Assembly (NCBI RefSeq): GCF_000382385.1
Contig: NZ_KB908327.1
Location: 1-64,000 of the forward strand
Reading direction: 5' to 3'
DNA length: 64,000 nt
Source of the DNA: Segatella maculosa DSM 19339 = JCM 15638
Lineage (GTDB): Bacteria > Bacteroidota > Bacteroidia > Bacteroidales > Bacteroidaceae
Positions 42,244-51,676 of this stretch are shown one piece after another; positions within the stretch are counted from its first letter, which is position 1; each line of letters opens with the position of its first letter. Made by a program: the position numbers and the translations under genes. The notes under the pieces were generated by a model that saw only the letters and a program-made list of their open reading frames with translations, had not been told where the DNA came from and ran no database searches.

Positions 42244-44172
42244 ATGAACTACGGTTTTATCAAGGTGGCGAGTGCCATACCTTCAGTGCGAGTGGGCGAC
42301 GTAAAGTTCAACACCCTGCAGATAGAGAACCTCATTGCACAGGCAGAGGGAAAGGGCGTCGAGGTTCTTGTGTTCCCAGAATTGGCCATCACGGGCTACA
42401 CGTGTCAAGACCTCTTCCGCCAATCCCTATTATTGGACGAGGCCGACACGGCTATGATGGTGTTGCTTGATTTCACACGCAAGCTGAATATCATTTCGAT
42501 TATCGGAGCGCCCGTTGTGGTGGGCAATCTGTTGCTGAACTGTGCGGTCGTCATTCAGCAGGGAGAGATTCTCGGCATCGTACCCAAGACCTATCTGCCC
42601 AACTATAACGAGTTCTACGAGAAGCGATGGTTCGCTTCGTCGCAGGACCTGCGGCCTACCGAAATCCGATATGCGGGCCACAAGTTGCAGGTCTCTGCCG
42701 CCCCAAAAGTTTTCGTGACATCACAAGGCGTGAAGTTCGGTATTGAAATCTGCGAAGACGTTTGGGCACCTACCCCGCCAAGCAACCACTTGGCCTTGTC
42801 GGGTGCCGACATCATCTTTAACCTTTCAGCCACCGACGAACTGGTGGGCAAGCACAGCTACCTCAAAAGCCTGCTTTCCCAGCAGAGTGCGCGTACGCTG
42901 TCGGGCTACGTCTACAGCAGTTGCGGCTTTGGAGAAAGCACGCAAGACGTGGTCTATGGCGGGAATGCATTGGTATATGAAAACGGCACACTGCTTGCCG
43001 AGGGCGAACGCTTCTCGTTGACGCCGCAGTTGGTCACAGCACAAATCGACGTGGAGCGCCTCCGTGTCGAGCGTCGCTACAATACGACTTTCTTCAACGC
43101 ACAGCGAAACGACATGCCGACTGTTGAAACGACCGATTGCCACGGCATCGACGAGAAAGCTGACTTCAAGTTGGAGCGCACTTTCGACCCGCTTCCGTTC
43201 ATTCCGCACACCGACAACATGGCCGAGGCTTGCGAAGAAATATTCAGCATTCAGGTGATGGGACTCGCCAAGCGCTTGGCGCACACCGCATGCAAGCACG
43301 TAGTCTTGGGCATCAGCGGCGGACTGGACTCTACGCTGGCGCTATTGGTCTGCATTCGCACGTTTGACAAGTTGCAGATAGACCGAAAGGGAATACTCGG
43401 CGTAACGATGCCGGGGTTCGGAACCACCGACCGAACCTATCGTAATGCCATGCGCCTGATGGAGGAAACGGGCATCACCATTCGCGAAATCAATATCGCC
43501 AAGAGCGTCGCCCTGCATTTCGAAGACATCGGGCACGACATGGCCGTCCACGACGTGACCTATGAGAACGCGCAGGCTCGAGAACGTACGCAAATCCTGA
43601 TGGACATCGCCAACCAAGCGGGCGGCATGGTCATCGGTACGGGCGACCTTTCCGAACTTGCCCTCGGCTGGGCCACCTACAACGGCGACCACATGAGTAT
43701 GTACGCCGTCAACGCAAGCGTTCCCAAAACGCTCATCAAGCATCTCGTGACCCATATTGCGAAGACGTTGCCACGTCCGTCGGCCGACATTCTTGCCGAC
43801 ATCGTCGACACGCCCATCAGTCCCGAGCTGATACCGGCCGACGCAGACGGCAATATCCGGCAGAAGACCGAAGACCTCGTCGGTCCTTACGAACTGCACG
43901 ACTTCTTTCTCTATTATTTCCTGCGCTTCGGCTTCCGTCCCCGCAAGCTGCGCCTCTTGGCCTGCTCGGCCTTTGCCGACCGCTACGACGAGGCTACAAT
44001 CACGAAGTGGCTCTCCACCTTCTGCCGCCGCTTCTTCAGTCAGCAGTTCAAGCGCAGCTGCCTGCCCGACGGCCCAAAAGTGGGAAGCATCAGCCTCAGC
44101 CCGCGTGGCGATTGGCGTATGCCGAGCGACGCCGCCGCCGAGTTGTGGGTAAAGGAAGCCTCAGAAATATAA
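42244..44172 (+). CDS. nadE: Glutamine-dependent NAD+ synthetase
   Basis: 642 residues, the long glutamine-dependent form. The N-terminal nitrilase-like glutaminase has its triad in FPELAITGY (Glu near 48), PKTYLPNYNEFYEKRW (Lys near 120) and GIEICEDVW (Cys near 175). The C-terminal synthetase has the PP-loop GISGGLDSTLALL near 358 and GTGDLSELALGWATYNGDHMSMYAVN. Converts deamido-NAD to NAD with glutamine. Last gene before the repeat-rich tail of cassette B. Confidence 0.97.
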   Translation: MNYGFIKVASAIPSVRVGDVKFNTLQIENLIAQAEGKGVEVLVFPELAITGYTCQDLFRQSLLLDEADTAMMVLLDFTRKLNIISIIGAPVVVGNLLLNCAVVIQQGEILGIVPKTYLPNYNEFYEKRWFASSQDLRPTEIRYAGHKLQVSAAPKVFVTSQGVKFGIEICEDVWAPTPPSNHLALSGADIIFNLSATDELVGKHSYLKSLLSQQSARTLSGYVYSSCGFGESTQDVVYGGNALVYENGTLLAEGERFSLTPQLVTAQIDVERLRVERRYNTTFFNAQRNDMPTVETTDCHGIDEKADFKLERTFDPLPFIPHTDNMAEACEEIFSIQVMGLAKRLAHTACKHVVLGISGGLDSTLALLVCIRTFDKLQIDRKGILGVTMPGFGTTDRTYRNAMRLMEETGITIREINIAKSVALHFEDIGHDMAVHDVTYENAQARERTQILMDIANQAGGMVIGTGDLSELALGWATYNGDHMSMYAVNASVPKTLIKHLVTHIAKTLPRPSADILADIVDTPISPELIPADADGNIRQKTEDLVGPYELHDFFLYYFLRFGFRPRKLRLLACSAFADRYDEATITKWLSTFCRRFFSQQFKRSCLPDGPKVGSISLSPRGDWRMPSDAAAELWVKEASEI

Positions 44173-44184
44173 GTACTCACAGGG

Positions 44185-44662
44185 AAGCCCACCCCGAAAG
44201 CCTCCCTAACACTCACCCCAGCCTCTCCCAAAAGCCTCTCCCCCAACCCCTCCCCGAAAAGGGAGGGGAGCCCAAGCTTGCGGGCTAATGATAAACAATA
44301 CATAATAAACAAAAATAGGCCTTGAGAACTAAAGTGTTCGCAAGGTCTATTTGCATATTACTCCCCTCTCCTTGGGAGAGGGGCTGGGGGAGAGGCTTCA
44401 TTCTCCCCCTCCTTCGGAGGGGGTTGGGGGGAGGCTTTTCTTTAAACGGGGAGGGCACACAGACAAGCGAGTTAATCATAAGGTGAATTTTGATTTTGAC
44501 TAAATACAGGTAAGTCGTGCGCCCTCCCCAAGAAGCCTCCCCCAACCCCCGGGAACCTCCCCCGACCCCTCCGAAGGAGGGGAGGCCGAGCTTGCACCAA
44601 ATTAGTTTACACGCTGTTCGCACTCCCCTCCCTTCGGGAGGGGCCGGGGGTGGGTGTCAGAG
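44185..44662. repeat. C-rich REP cluster forming the cassette B tail
   Basis: No gene is supported between nadE and the HU-like gene. C-rich palindromic words lie at about 44187-44285, 44359-44460 and 44520-44662. They enclose the inverted copy of the unique block seen at 8080-8152 (here about 44445-44528) and a hairpin at 44313-44352. Read in the direction of cassette B, the order equals that of the cassette A tail. Confidence 0.88.
44313..44352. terminator. Dispersed hairpin (AGACCTTG family), copy 4
   Basis: AAATAGGCCTTG..GAAC pairs with GTTC..CAAGGTCTATTT around a 6-nt loop, with a G-T wobble where copy 1 has A-T. It lies between nadE and cassette B, which converge here, and may terminate both. 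Confidence 0.6.
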
Positions 44663-44687
44663 GGTGGGCTTTCGGTTTGAGGGCTCC

Positions 44688-45152
44688 TTAATTCCCGTGC
44701 TGCCCAATTCCCCCTTCCTCTTTTTTCTTCTTCTTCTTTTTCTCCTCGCCTTTCCATTCCTCCCATTCAATCGGCGTGTCGGTCAGACCGCGGGTAGCTA
44801 CACGGCTGCCACCGCCGCGCTCGTAGTGGGTCTCGGGATTGAAGCGCACGCGCACGCCGACAATCTGATTGGCCGACACTTTCTCGGCCGCGTCCACACC
44901 GCCCTTGGCCGACACGGCCGTGAAGTAGAACGAGCCGATGCCGTCGAGTTTTACCGAGCGGCCCTGCGACATGTAGTCGGCCATCACCGGGCCGAGCGAG
45001 GTGAGCACTGCGGCCACGTCGGCCGGACTGACGGTCGACTCGGCGGCCAGTCGCTTGGCAACCTGTGCCGTCGTCACCGGATTGCCCACCAGTACCGATT
45101 GCGGGTACCACTTTTTGTTGATTTTTTTCAACATCTTCTTAAAAAATGCCAT
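44688..45152 (-). CDS. HU-like DNA-binding protein (cassette B)
   Basis: 154 residues from ATG 45152 (MAFFKKMLKKINKKWYPQSV); longer upstream starts would translate the repeat array. TTAQVAKRLAAESTVSPADVAAVLTSLGPVMADYMSQGRSVKLDGIGSFYFTA is the HU-like helical core and turn. The tail is lysine- and glutamate-rich and ends GGIGQHGN. The core is only distantly related to the cassette A protein, but the last six residues and the sequence beyond the stop are nearly identical between cassettes. A 22-bp array lies about 50 bp upstream. Confidence 0.85.
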   Translation of the reverse strand: MAFFKKMLKKINKKWYPQSVLVGNPVTTAQVAKRLAAESTVSPADVAAVLTSLGPVMADYMSQGRSVKLDGIGSFYFTAVSAKGGVDAAEKVSANQIVGVRVRFNPETHYERGGGSRVATRGLTDTPIEWEEWKGEEKKKKKKKEEGGIGQHGN

Positions 45153-45198
45153 ACGCAAAAATGTTAGTTGTCGGAATGCCGACTCCGAGGGCGTTTTG

Positions 45199-45287
45199 AC
45201 AAGTATAGGACTTGTAGTCGACAAGTATAGGACTTGTTCCCCACAGGTATAGGACTTGTCATCGACGGGTATAGGACTTGTCATCGT
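45199..45287. repeat. Four exact 22-bp units built on ACAAGTATAGGACTTGT
   Basis: TATAGGACTTGT starts at 45204, 45226, 45248 and 45270, exactly 22 bp apart. The unit core ACAAGT-N5-ACTTGT is an inverted repeat. The remaining 45291-45430 is AT-rich with no recognisable feature. The array lies just upstream of the HU-like gene of cassette B. Confidence 0.95.
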
Positions 45288-45430
45288 GTCCTCCCATCTC
45301 CGTATTCATGTCCCTATATTTTTTGTCAAAACTTTTCATTGTCTTTATTCCGACGGGTTAATGATTATGTGAACTAAAAAATAAATATTTGTTTAACTGT
45401 TTTCTATTGATAAAGCGAAACTTATGAGGT

Positions 45431-47068
45431 TTATTTGAATGCCCCCACAGAAAAGCCATAGCTTCGAGCACTACTGTACCCCACAGCAATGTATCCCTTG
45501 ATGAAGTCCAAGATATATGCACTATTGTTATTCTGTGGATGTGAACTCGATGACCAGTACATACCATCCTCGCTAATACTATAGAAGCTACTCCCGTCAT
45601 ACGAACCCAACGCAGGTAGGAAGAAATAGTCTGTATGATTAGGAACTGGACTTTTACTTGGTTCAGTTCGCATTGGCCAGGCCCCCGTTGATGTTCTCCA
45701 GTCGTGGGGGCTAACTTTCGGGTAGCCACTCTTCATCTGTGCTTCGGTAATGTGCTCATCGGCCATAATCTTGCTCTTCTTCTTCAACCAAACACCATTT
45801 ATATATTGTAGATGACCTCCCACTGCATAGATCTCATTACCTCCTGTTCCCCAGTGAGCGTCGCCTTTGTAAGCATACCAAAACATCTCGTTCACATTAG
45901 GGCAATTCTTACAGGATTGAGTGGCACTGAAGGCACTACTCCCTTCGTGATAATAACGTGGATCTGAAGGCTCGTATGCATAATTACCATCGGGTGTCCC
46001 ATCAGCCCTTAAATGCCCATACCAATAATCCTTTTTAGCATCCCACATATAGTATTTGTTACTATTTCTAGGCTCAACGTTAGCCGTGACATCATAGATA
46101 TTGCCTTTGTCAAGGGTGATATTAGTCTTGGTATCCGTAACGACGGTCTCTAAGTTGGTCGTCGGGTCCTTGATGGTGTATTCTATTTTGAAGTCGTAGG
46201 TGTCGGGGGGAACAACGAGATAGGTGGCATTGTCCTCTTGGCGTGCGTCGGTGTAGAGAGGAAAGTTGGGAAGGGTAACCTCAATATAGTTGTTTCCAAA
46301 GGGAGAGCCTCCCCTCAAGAGGTTCTCACCATCAGTAAAGTTGTACAAATCTGCGAGTATGTTACGTCCTGCACCACCAAAATGGACTTTTGTTGCCGTA
46401 ATTTTGATACTCTTCAGACGAATGTTTGGTGCAAGGTCCGCATTCTCACAGCGAGGTAGGAAACAGAGATAAGCAGGTTTATGCTCAAGTGTGAAATTGA
46501 ATTTGTCGGGGTTGCCGGTATTACGTGCAACGCCCGAACCACAGTCGCCCCATTCGCCAGCCTTAGAGAAGTCATTAGCCGTAGTACGGGTCTGAGTGGG
46601 ATAAACAGCAGTGGCAGTAGCTCTGTTATAAGCTCCATAAGAAGTGACAGAAGTACCCGTATAGCGCACTTCGCAGCCGTCGGCATAGTCTGCCTTGCTG
46701 CCGGGTAGGGTGAACTCGGCGCTGGCGCCGCCGTCGTGCAATGTTGTGCCCGTGCTCTTTTGCCATGTACCGTTTTTGTCTTTCACCCAAATGAAGTCGT
46801 CGCTCGTCCAATAGGCGTCGGCACCTTGGCCGGGCGTGTGCTTGATGTTCGTGCGTGTCTTCGCGTCTGCCGTCTCTTCCTCACCGTCTATCGACAGTCG
46901 CTTTGCCGAAGCCTTCGGTCCGTTGGCTGCGAAGATGACGCCACCCTTCGGTACTTCGGTTCCATTCTCTTTCTTTTTGTCCTGTGCAATTTCTTCATTG
47001 GCACAAGCTGCAAGCAATACCGCCATCATGAATAGTTGGCCAGTCTTTATTATTGTCTTTACTTTCAT
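45431..47068 (-). CDS. Fimbrillin-family lipoprotein with C-terminal lectin-like (FISUMP-type) domain (cassette B)
   Basis: 545 residues. Signal and lipobox in MKVKTIIKTGQLFMMAVLLAACAN. The N-terminal half is fimbrillin-like (YWTSDDFIWVKDKNGTWQKS; FNFTLEHKPAYLCFLPR near residue 190; NITLDKGNIYDVTANVEP near 325). The C-terminal half (SPHDWRTSTGAWPM, FFLPALGSYDG, YWSSSSHPQNNNSAYILDF, ARSYGFSVGAF) is a clear FISUMP/C-type-lectin-like domain. Probably surface exposed. It is the positional paralogue of the cassette A lipoprotein; the two share architecture but little obvious sequence. Confidence 0.8.
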   Translation of the reverse strand: MKVKTIIKTGQLFMMAVLLAACANEEIAQDKKKENGTEVPKGGVIFAANGPKASAKRLSIDGEEETADAKTRTNIKHTPGQGADAYWTSDDFIWVKDKNGTWQKSTGTTLHDGGASAEFTLPGSKADYADGCEVRYTGTSVTSYGAYNRATATAVYPTQTRTTANDFSKAGEWGDCGSGVARNTGNPDKFNFTLEHKPAYLCFLPRCENADLAPNIRLKSIKITATKVHFGGAGRNILADLYNFTDGENLLRGGSPFGNNYIEVTLPNFPLYTDARQEDNATYLVVPPDTYDFKIEYTIKDPTTNLETVVTDTKTNITLDKGNIYDVTANVEPRNSNKYYMWDAKKDYWYGHLRADGTPDGNYAYEPSDPRYYHEGSSAFSATQSCKNCPNVNEMFWYAYKGDAHWGTGGNEIYAVGGHLQYINGVWLKKKSKIMADEHITEAQMKSGYPKVSPHDWRTSTGAWPMRTEPSKSPVPNHTDYFFLPALGSYDGSSFYSISEDGMYWSSSSHPQNNNSAYILDFIKGYIAVGYSSARSYGFSVGAFK

Positions 47069-47134
47069 TTGCTCTTTCCTTTTAATTATTCTACAAGTTT
47101 ATTCTCCCTCCCTTTGGGAGGGCCGGGGTGGGTA

Positions 47135-47368
47135 TTATTCTTCCCACACATTATAGCTTGGCAGGGTGTTCTCCCCTCCTTCGGAGGGGTTGGGGGAGGC
47201 TTCCTCCCACTCTTCATCACTGCCTCGCTTTGCATTGCCAAAGCTACCACCTTGTCCGATGTGCTTGTGCTGACCGCTCACGGCCTGCAAGAGATTGTCA
47301 TTCTCCATCGGATAAACCATCATCTCGGGCGTTGTGTATGCCCGCTTCTTACACTCCATTTTCTCCAT
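47135..47368 (-). CDS. Small peptide at the head of cassette B, extended by a REP
   Basis: 77 residues from ATG 47368. MEKMECKKRAYTTPEMMVYPM aligns with the cassette A peptide; the shared acidic EEWEE follows near residue 55. The next residues, ASPNPSEGGENTLPS, are translated from a C-rich REP inserted in the reading frame (about 47167-47204), lengthening the tail compared with cassette A. No signal peptide. The fimbrillin gene starts 66 bp after the stop; that gap also contains a REP (47101-47134). Confidence 0.65.
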   Translation of the reverse strand: MEKMECKKRAYTTPEMMVYPMENDNLLQAVSGQHKHIGQGGSFGNAKRGSDEEWEEASPNPSEGGENTLPSYNVWEE

Positions 47369-47403
47369 ATTTATTGTTGTTATCTTGATTTGTGCCACTT
47401 GCA

Positions 47404-47498
47404 TGTAGGGACGCACGGCTCGTGCGTCCGCTCCAATGATATGTCCACTCGTCCATTTGCTCCGTGCTGAGCGGACGCACGAGCCGTGCGTCCCTACA
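47404..47498. repeat. Inverted REP pair, cassette B copy
   Basis: Arms beginning TGTAGGGACGCACGGC face each other around about 41 bp, at the same place in the leader as the pair at 5271-5367. Confidence 0.85.
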
Positions 47499-47738
<240 letters not shown>

Positions 47739-47852
47739 GCAAATTATTTGGATTGACCAAATAATAAGCGTTAAAAGATGCAGAGAAATCAAAGTTTCTT
47801 TGCATCACCGTACACATCTTATTATCGTTGATTGAAAATATCATCTTGGCGG

Positions 47853-47884
47853 CAAAGGTAAGGCTAATTTCTGTAACGACCAAA
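47853..47884 (-). promoter_or_regulatory. Promoter of cassette B
   Basis: On the minus strand TTTG (47881-47884) and TACCTTTG (47853-47860) are 20 bp apart, with the same 15 bp before the -7 box as in cassette A. It starts 4 bp after the stop of the acyltransferase gene, so cassette B has its own promoter behind the polyene-type cluster. Confidence 0.85.
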
Positions 47885-47887
47885 TGT

Positions 47888-49021
47888 TTAGACAGAAAAA
47901 TCATTTTTGTTATCCACGGGATTGGAGTAGATGCCCAAGAAGATGTCTTTCAATACATCGGGCTCGTCAACGTCATACTCGTTCAGCCGGTTCATGTGGC
48001 GCAGAAAGGCATCACGCTCCACCTCGGTGTAGCAATCGCGATAGCGCGTCTGTCCGTGGCGCAGGTCGTGGGCGATGTAGTTATTGGGCCGGAGTTGATA
48101 GGCGCGCAGAATGCGGCGGTCTATCAAACGGGCCACGAGCCGATGGTATTCGTTGTTCGTGGTGCTGTCGAACTGACGCAGGTCGGCCTCGGTCAGTTCG
48201 TCGCAGAGCGAGATGTCGACACGGCCTTTGCGCTGCACGATGCCCGTGAGAATACTCGTGAGATCCTCGCCCGGCTTCTTGATATAACGCTCCGAACGAC
48301 TTCCGTAGCATTCGATAGCTTTCAGGATATCGCAGCTTTCCCATTCGTAGCTGATGCTGACGGGAACGATGTGTAGACTGCTTAAAGCTTCGATTTTGTC
48401 TTCGGGCCGGCTCATGCAGAACATTTTTATAATGCCTTGGTCGGTATGGTCGTTGCCGTCTTTCGTCCGCCCATTGCGCTGGGCTATCCATACGCTCTGC
48501 CCTTTCTTCCCGATGGTATAGCGGATATAGTCGCTCAAATGGCGGGACGACATGTAGAAGTCTTTGAGTCGGCCGCCCCGCTCAACGCGGAACATCTTGT
48601 TGCTCTTTCCGATGTCGGTTACCAGTCCGGGCGTCATTAGGTTGGCTCCGAAAGTAATCTCCGTGGTGTCGCGTCCCCGTTCGGCAAAGAGATATTGCAA
48701 CAGCGAGGCGTCGAGCATGATGTCGCGATGGTTGCTCACGAAGAGATATTGCTTATCGGGCGATAGCTTCTCGAAACCATGGAAAGAGAGTTCGGTGATG
48801 GACCGCTTCACCACCTGCTCGTTCACCGGCACCATGATGCCCAATTGAAATGCCCGCGTGGTCTTGAAAGAGAGCACGTGCTGCCGCACCTTCTCCAAGT
48901 CTTGCCCGGGAAATATCCACGAAGACAATAACGGAAAGGCCTCGCTGTAGGCGATACGCTGCATGGCCTCAGGGATTTCGTCATCATAATAGGGCCGAAT
49001 GTCGTCGAATTCATTGTTCAT
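47888..49021 (-). CDS. Glycerol-3-phosphate-type acyltransferase
   Basis: 377 residues. LFVSNHRDIMLDASLLQYLF near residue 93 contains the H-x4-D catalytic motif of PlsB/PlsC acyltransferases; a Gly/Glu-rich substrate motif follows (FRVERGGRLKDFYMSSRHLS) and IVPVSISYEWESCD further on. No membrane helix is obvious. Bacteroidota homologues are usually annotated as 1-acyl-glycerol-3-phosphate acyltransferase family. Last gene of the cluster on this side, 12 bp after the esterase; it could also be a general lipid gene. Confidence 0.82.
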   Translation of the reverse strand: MNNEFDDIRPYYDDEIPEAMQRIAYSEAFPLLSSWIFPGQDLEKVRQHVLSFKTTRAFQLGIMVPVNEQVVKRSITELSFHGFEKLSPDKQYLFVSNHRDIMLDASLLQYLFAERGRDTTEITFGANLMTPGLVTDIGKSNKMFRVERGGRLKDFYMSSRHLSDYIRYTIGKKGQSVWIAQRNGRTKDGNDHTDQGIIKMFCMSRPEDKIEALSSLHIVPVSISYEWESCDILKAIECYGSRSERYIKKPGEDLTSILTGIVQRKGRVDISLCDELTEADLRQFDSTTNNEYHRLVARLIDRRILRAYQLRPNNYIAHDLRHGQTRYRDCYTEVERDAFLRHMNRLNEYDVDEPDVLKDIFLGIYSNPVDNKNDFSV

Positions 49022-49033
49022 GATAAAAGTGTT

Positions 49034-49843
49034 TTAGTTCCGGAATAAATGTTTAAGCCACTCCAAGAAGCGATTTTTCCAACCGATGGCCTCGCGGCTC
49101 GTCTTGGCCGCAGTTGTGCCGAAGCCATGTCCACCCGTGGCATATTGCAGGTAGAGATGCGGTTTGCGATGTGCTGTCAGTGCGCTGTCCATGAGCTCAG
49201 CGTTGCGATGGTCGACAACGGGGTCGTCTTTGCAGTTCATAAGAAAAACGGGGCAGGATATTCTGTCAGCATGCAGCTCCATCGACAATGAATCGCAGAT
49301 TATCTTGTTTCGCCACCGACGTTCGCCCAGCAGCCCACGCCTACTGCGCCGATGCGTGCAAGGAGCCGAAAGGGAAACGACGGGATAAAGCGCAGCAACG
49401 AAGTCGGGTTGCAGCGATTTTGGCAAATAAGCTGCACCGCACAAAGCCAGATGCCCGCCCGCAGAGAAGCCCATCACCCCTACCCTTTCATAGCCTTTCG
49501 CCCGAACGGCCTGCATGGCGTAAGCGAGCGCACGAAGCTGGTCGGGATATTGACTGCCACGAAAGAGCAGACGCGTATGCCACGCATAGCCGGCCCACCC
49601 CGCCGTGGGATAATGAAGCACATAAGCCGCCATGCCGTACGAAACGAGCCATCGGGCAACCTCGCTGCCCTCATATTTCTTGCTCAACCAGCAGTAACTG
49701 CCGCCAGGGCAGACAATAACGGCAGTTTGCCCGACACCACCGGGTAAGTATTCATAAAGACGCTTGCACGTGGGGACAGCCTGTTGTGCCATGACCGACA
49801 CCGGCAGTAGCAGCAAGAAAAGAAGACGTTTAACGCTGTGCAT
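49034..49843 (-). CDS. Exported alpha/beta-hydrolase (acetyl-esterase type)
   Basis: 269 residues with a signal peptide (MHSVKRLLFLLLLPVSVMAQ). The oxyanion HGG-like motif appears as CPGGSYCW near residue 45, the nucleophile elbow as VMGFSAGGHLAL near 123, the acid in NCKDDPVVDHRNAELM and the catalytic His in TGGHGFG. Related to BD-FAE/acetyl xylan esterase-like hydrolases. It overlaps the upstream CrtI-like gene by 14 bp, so it belongs to the same transcript. It may trim or transfer acyl groups of the product in the periplasm. Confidence 0.83.
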   Translation of the reverse strand: MHSVKRLLFLLLLPVSVMAQQAVPTCKRLYEYLPGGVGQTAVIVCPGGSYCWLSKKYEGSEVARWLVSYGMAAYVLHYPTAGWAGYAWHTRLLFRGSQYPDQLRALAYAMQAVRAKGYERVGVMGFSAGGHLALCGAAYLPKSLQPDFVAALYPVVSLSAPCTHRRSRRGLLGERRWRNKIICDSLSMELHADRISCPVFLMNCKDDPVVDHRNAELMDSALTAHRKPHLYLQYATGGHGFGTTAAKTSREAIGWKNRFLEWLKHLFRN

Positions 49844-51368
49844 AGGCTTCGTTGATTTTATTCACGATTACGTTTCTCCCCACGATGGCCTCTGCCGTCT
49901 GAATGGCCGTCAAGGGTACGCCGCAAAAGCCGTGGAGATTGACATTCTGGCCGGTCATCCACAGATTGCTCACCTTGGTAAACACCGGCACCTGCGATTG
50001 AGCAATATTGTTACAATCGCGGAAAAGTCCGTAGAGGGCTCCCTCCGGTTCGCCGTAATAATCGCGAATCGTCAGGGGAGAGGAAGCGAAACGGTGAGCC
50101 ACCATGCCGTTGAAGCCCGGATAAATCTGCTCCATCAGTTGGGCAATCCGCTCCAGATGATTCTCTTTCCATTCTTCATAGGCTGCGCCACGATGTCCCG
50201 TCTGCGTTTCGGCCCAACACTTTGTAATGTCATAAGGCATGATAGCCGTGACGATGAGTTTAGTGGCAAACTTGCCTTGATGAAGCTCTGCGGGCGTCAT
50301 ATACATGAAACCGCGGGGCCAGTCCTCGGCATTGTATTCCCTATAGTTCCAGATGTATCCATAGTCTTTCTGAAAATAACAAGTATGGTTGATATAAGGG
50401 AAACGTCCGGGTTTGAAAACAAAATAGGCACAAAAGGAAGAATAACTGTTGGGTGCCTCGGCTATGCGGCGTCGATAGGCTTTAGAGAAAGCCCTGCTAT
50501 CCGTGAGTTTCAACATCTCGGCCGGATGAATGGCGGAAATATAATGGTCGGCAACATAGCTACGGCCTTCTTCCGTTTTTACAAATGAGACCCGACGGTC
50601 GTCTATCTGCATGGCATTCACTCGGTCACCGGCGACAACCTTTCCCCCTGCGTCTTCGATTATCTTCCGCAAGGCTTCGGCCATCTGCTGGCTATCACCG
50701 GCAAATCTGCCCGGCCCACTGATGCAAAGAACGTTGATGAGCGCATGGATATAAGTCGGCGTCTTACCCCCCACTCCTCCGAACATGGGATTCATATAGC
50801 TGAGCACGTCGCGCAGTTTCGGATGACGGACATAATGGGCCACAAAACGATTGGCCGCCCACATAAAGCTTTCTGAATGTGTATAGACATGCTCGTTGGT
50901 CGGACGGAGATGAAAGAAATCTATCTCATCAACCATGTCATGCAAGGCCTCCACGTAAGCCCTTATGCCCGCCGCCTCTTCAGGAAACAACTTTGAGAAA
51001 TAGGAAATAAAAGCCTCTTTGCCTTCGGGCACACGGTAGACCATGCCGTCAGACGCATACATCACCTGATCCATACAATCGTGGTCGACATCGCGGATAG
51101 CCAGCTTATCCAGCAGCCCCAGATAATGACACACCTTATGCATCGGGCCTCCGGGGCGAATGCCTCCTAAAATATGCATACCCGTTTCAAATCCGAGTCC
51201 ATAACGACGGAAAGTCTGCAGGCCGCCGCCGATGACGCTGTTCTTCTCGAGCACAGTGACGCGACAGCCCTCCCTACTCAGGAAAGCCGCCGTAAAAAGT
51301 CCTCCCATTCCGCCACCGATCACGACAACGGTCCTGCAATTACGATTTTCTTCCATGTTTCTGTTCAT
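49830..51368 (-). CDS. CrtI/retinol-saturase-like FAD oxidoreductase 1
   Basis: 512 residues (an alternative ATG four codons later is possible). The N-terminal dinucleotide-binding motif VVVIGGGMGGLFTAAFLSREGCRVTVLEKNSVIGGGLQ is the start of the phytoene-desaturase/all-trans-retinol 13,14-reductase family; the C-terminal WMTGQNVNLHGFCGVPLTAIQTAEAI is its flavin-binding end. These enzymes desaturate or saturate conjugated double bonds. It is paired with a second copy at 51677-53158, separated by a 42-bp repeat array. A role in tailoring a polyene is inferred from context. Confidence 0.85.
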   Translation of the reverse strand: MNRNMEENRNCRTVVVIGGGMGGLFTAAFLSREGCRVTVLEKNSVIGGGLQTFRRYGLGFETGMHILGGIRPGGPMHKVCHYLGLLDKLAIRDVDHDCMDQVMYASDGMVYRVPEGKEAFISYFSKLFPEEAAGIRAYVEALHDMVDEIDFFHLRPTNEHVYTHSESFMWAANRFVAHYVRHPKLRDVLSYMNPMFGGVGGKTPTYIHALINVLCISGPGRFAGDSQQMAEALRKIIEDAGGKVVAGDRVNAMQIDDRRVSFVKTEEGRSYVADHYISAIHPAEMLKLTDSRAFSKAYRRRIAEAPNSYSSFCAYFVFKPGRFPYINHTCYFQKDYGYIWNYREYNAEDWPRGFMYMTPAELHQGKFATKLIVTAIMPYDITKCWAETQTGHRGAAYEEWKENHLERIAQLMEQIYPGFNGMVAHRFASSPLTIRDYYGEPEGALYGLFRDCNNIAQSQVPVFTKVSNLWMTGQNVNLHGFCGVPLTAIQTAEAIVGRNVIVNKINEAYAQR

Positions 51369-51421
51369 CTATCTGCTGCTTTCACCCCAAATGCCCACCG
51401 GAAAGCCTTGCGCCCTAAGGC

Positions 51422-51630
51422 GATGTTAACGCAGCTTAACAGGCGAGACTTTCGTACCCCTACGATGTTAACGCAGATTAACAGGCGAGACTTGCGCACG
51501 TTGCGCAGTTAACACAGATTAACAGGCGGAACTTTCGTACCCCTACGATATTAACGCAGCTTAACGGGCGGAACTTTCGCACCCCTGCAATGTTAACGCA
51601 GCTTAACAGGTGGAGCTTTCGTACCCCTAC
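51422..51630. repeat. Five tandem units of 41-42 bp built on GTTAACGCAGCTTAAC
   Basis: Units of 42, 41, 42, 42 and 42 bp fill the gap between the two CrtI-like genes. Each holds the inverted repeat GTTAA-N6-TTAAC and the word CTTTCGTACCCCTAC. Nothing else was found in 51369-51676. Confidence 0.95.
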
Positions 51631-51676
51631 GGAAGCCACTTTTCCTTCCGTTTGACATTTACGCACGCGAGCAAGG

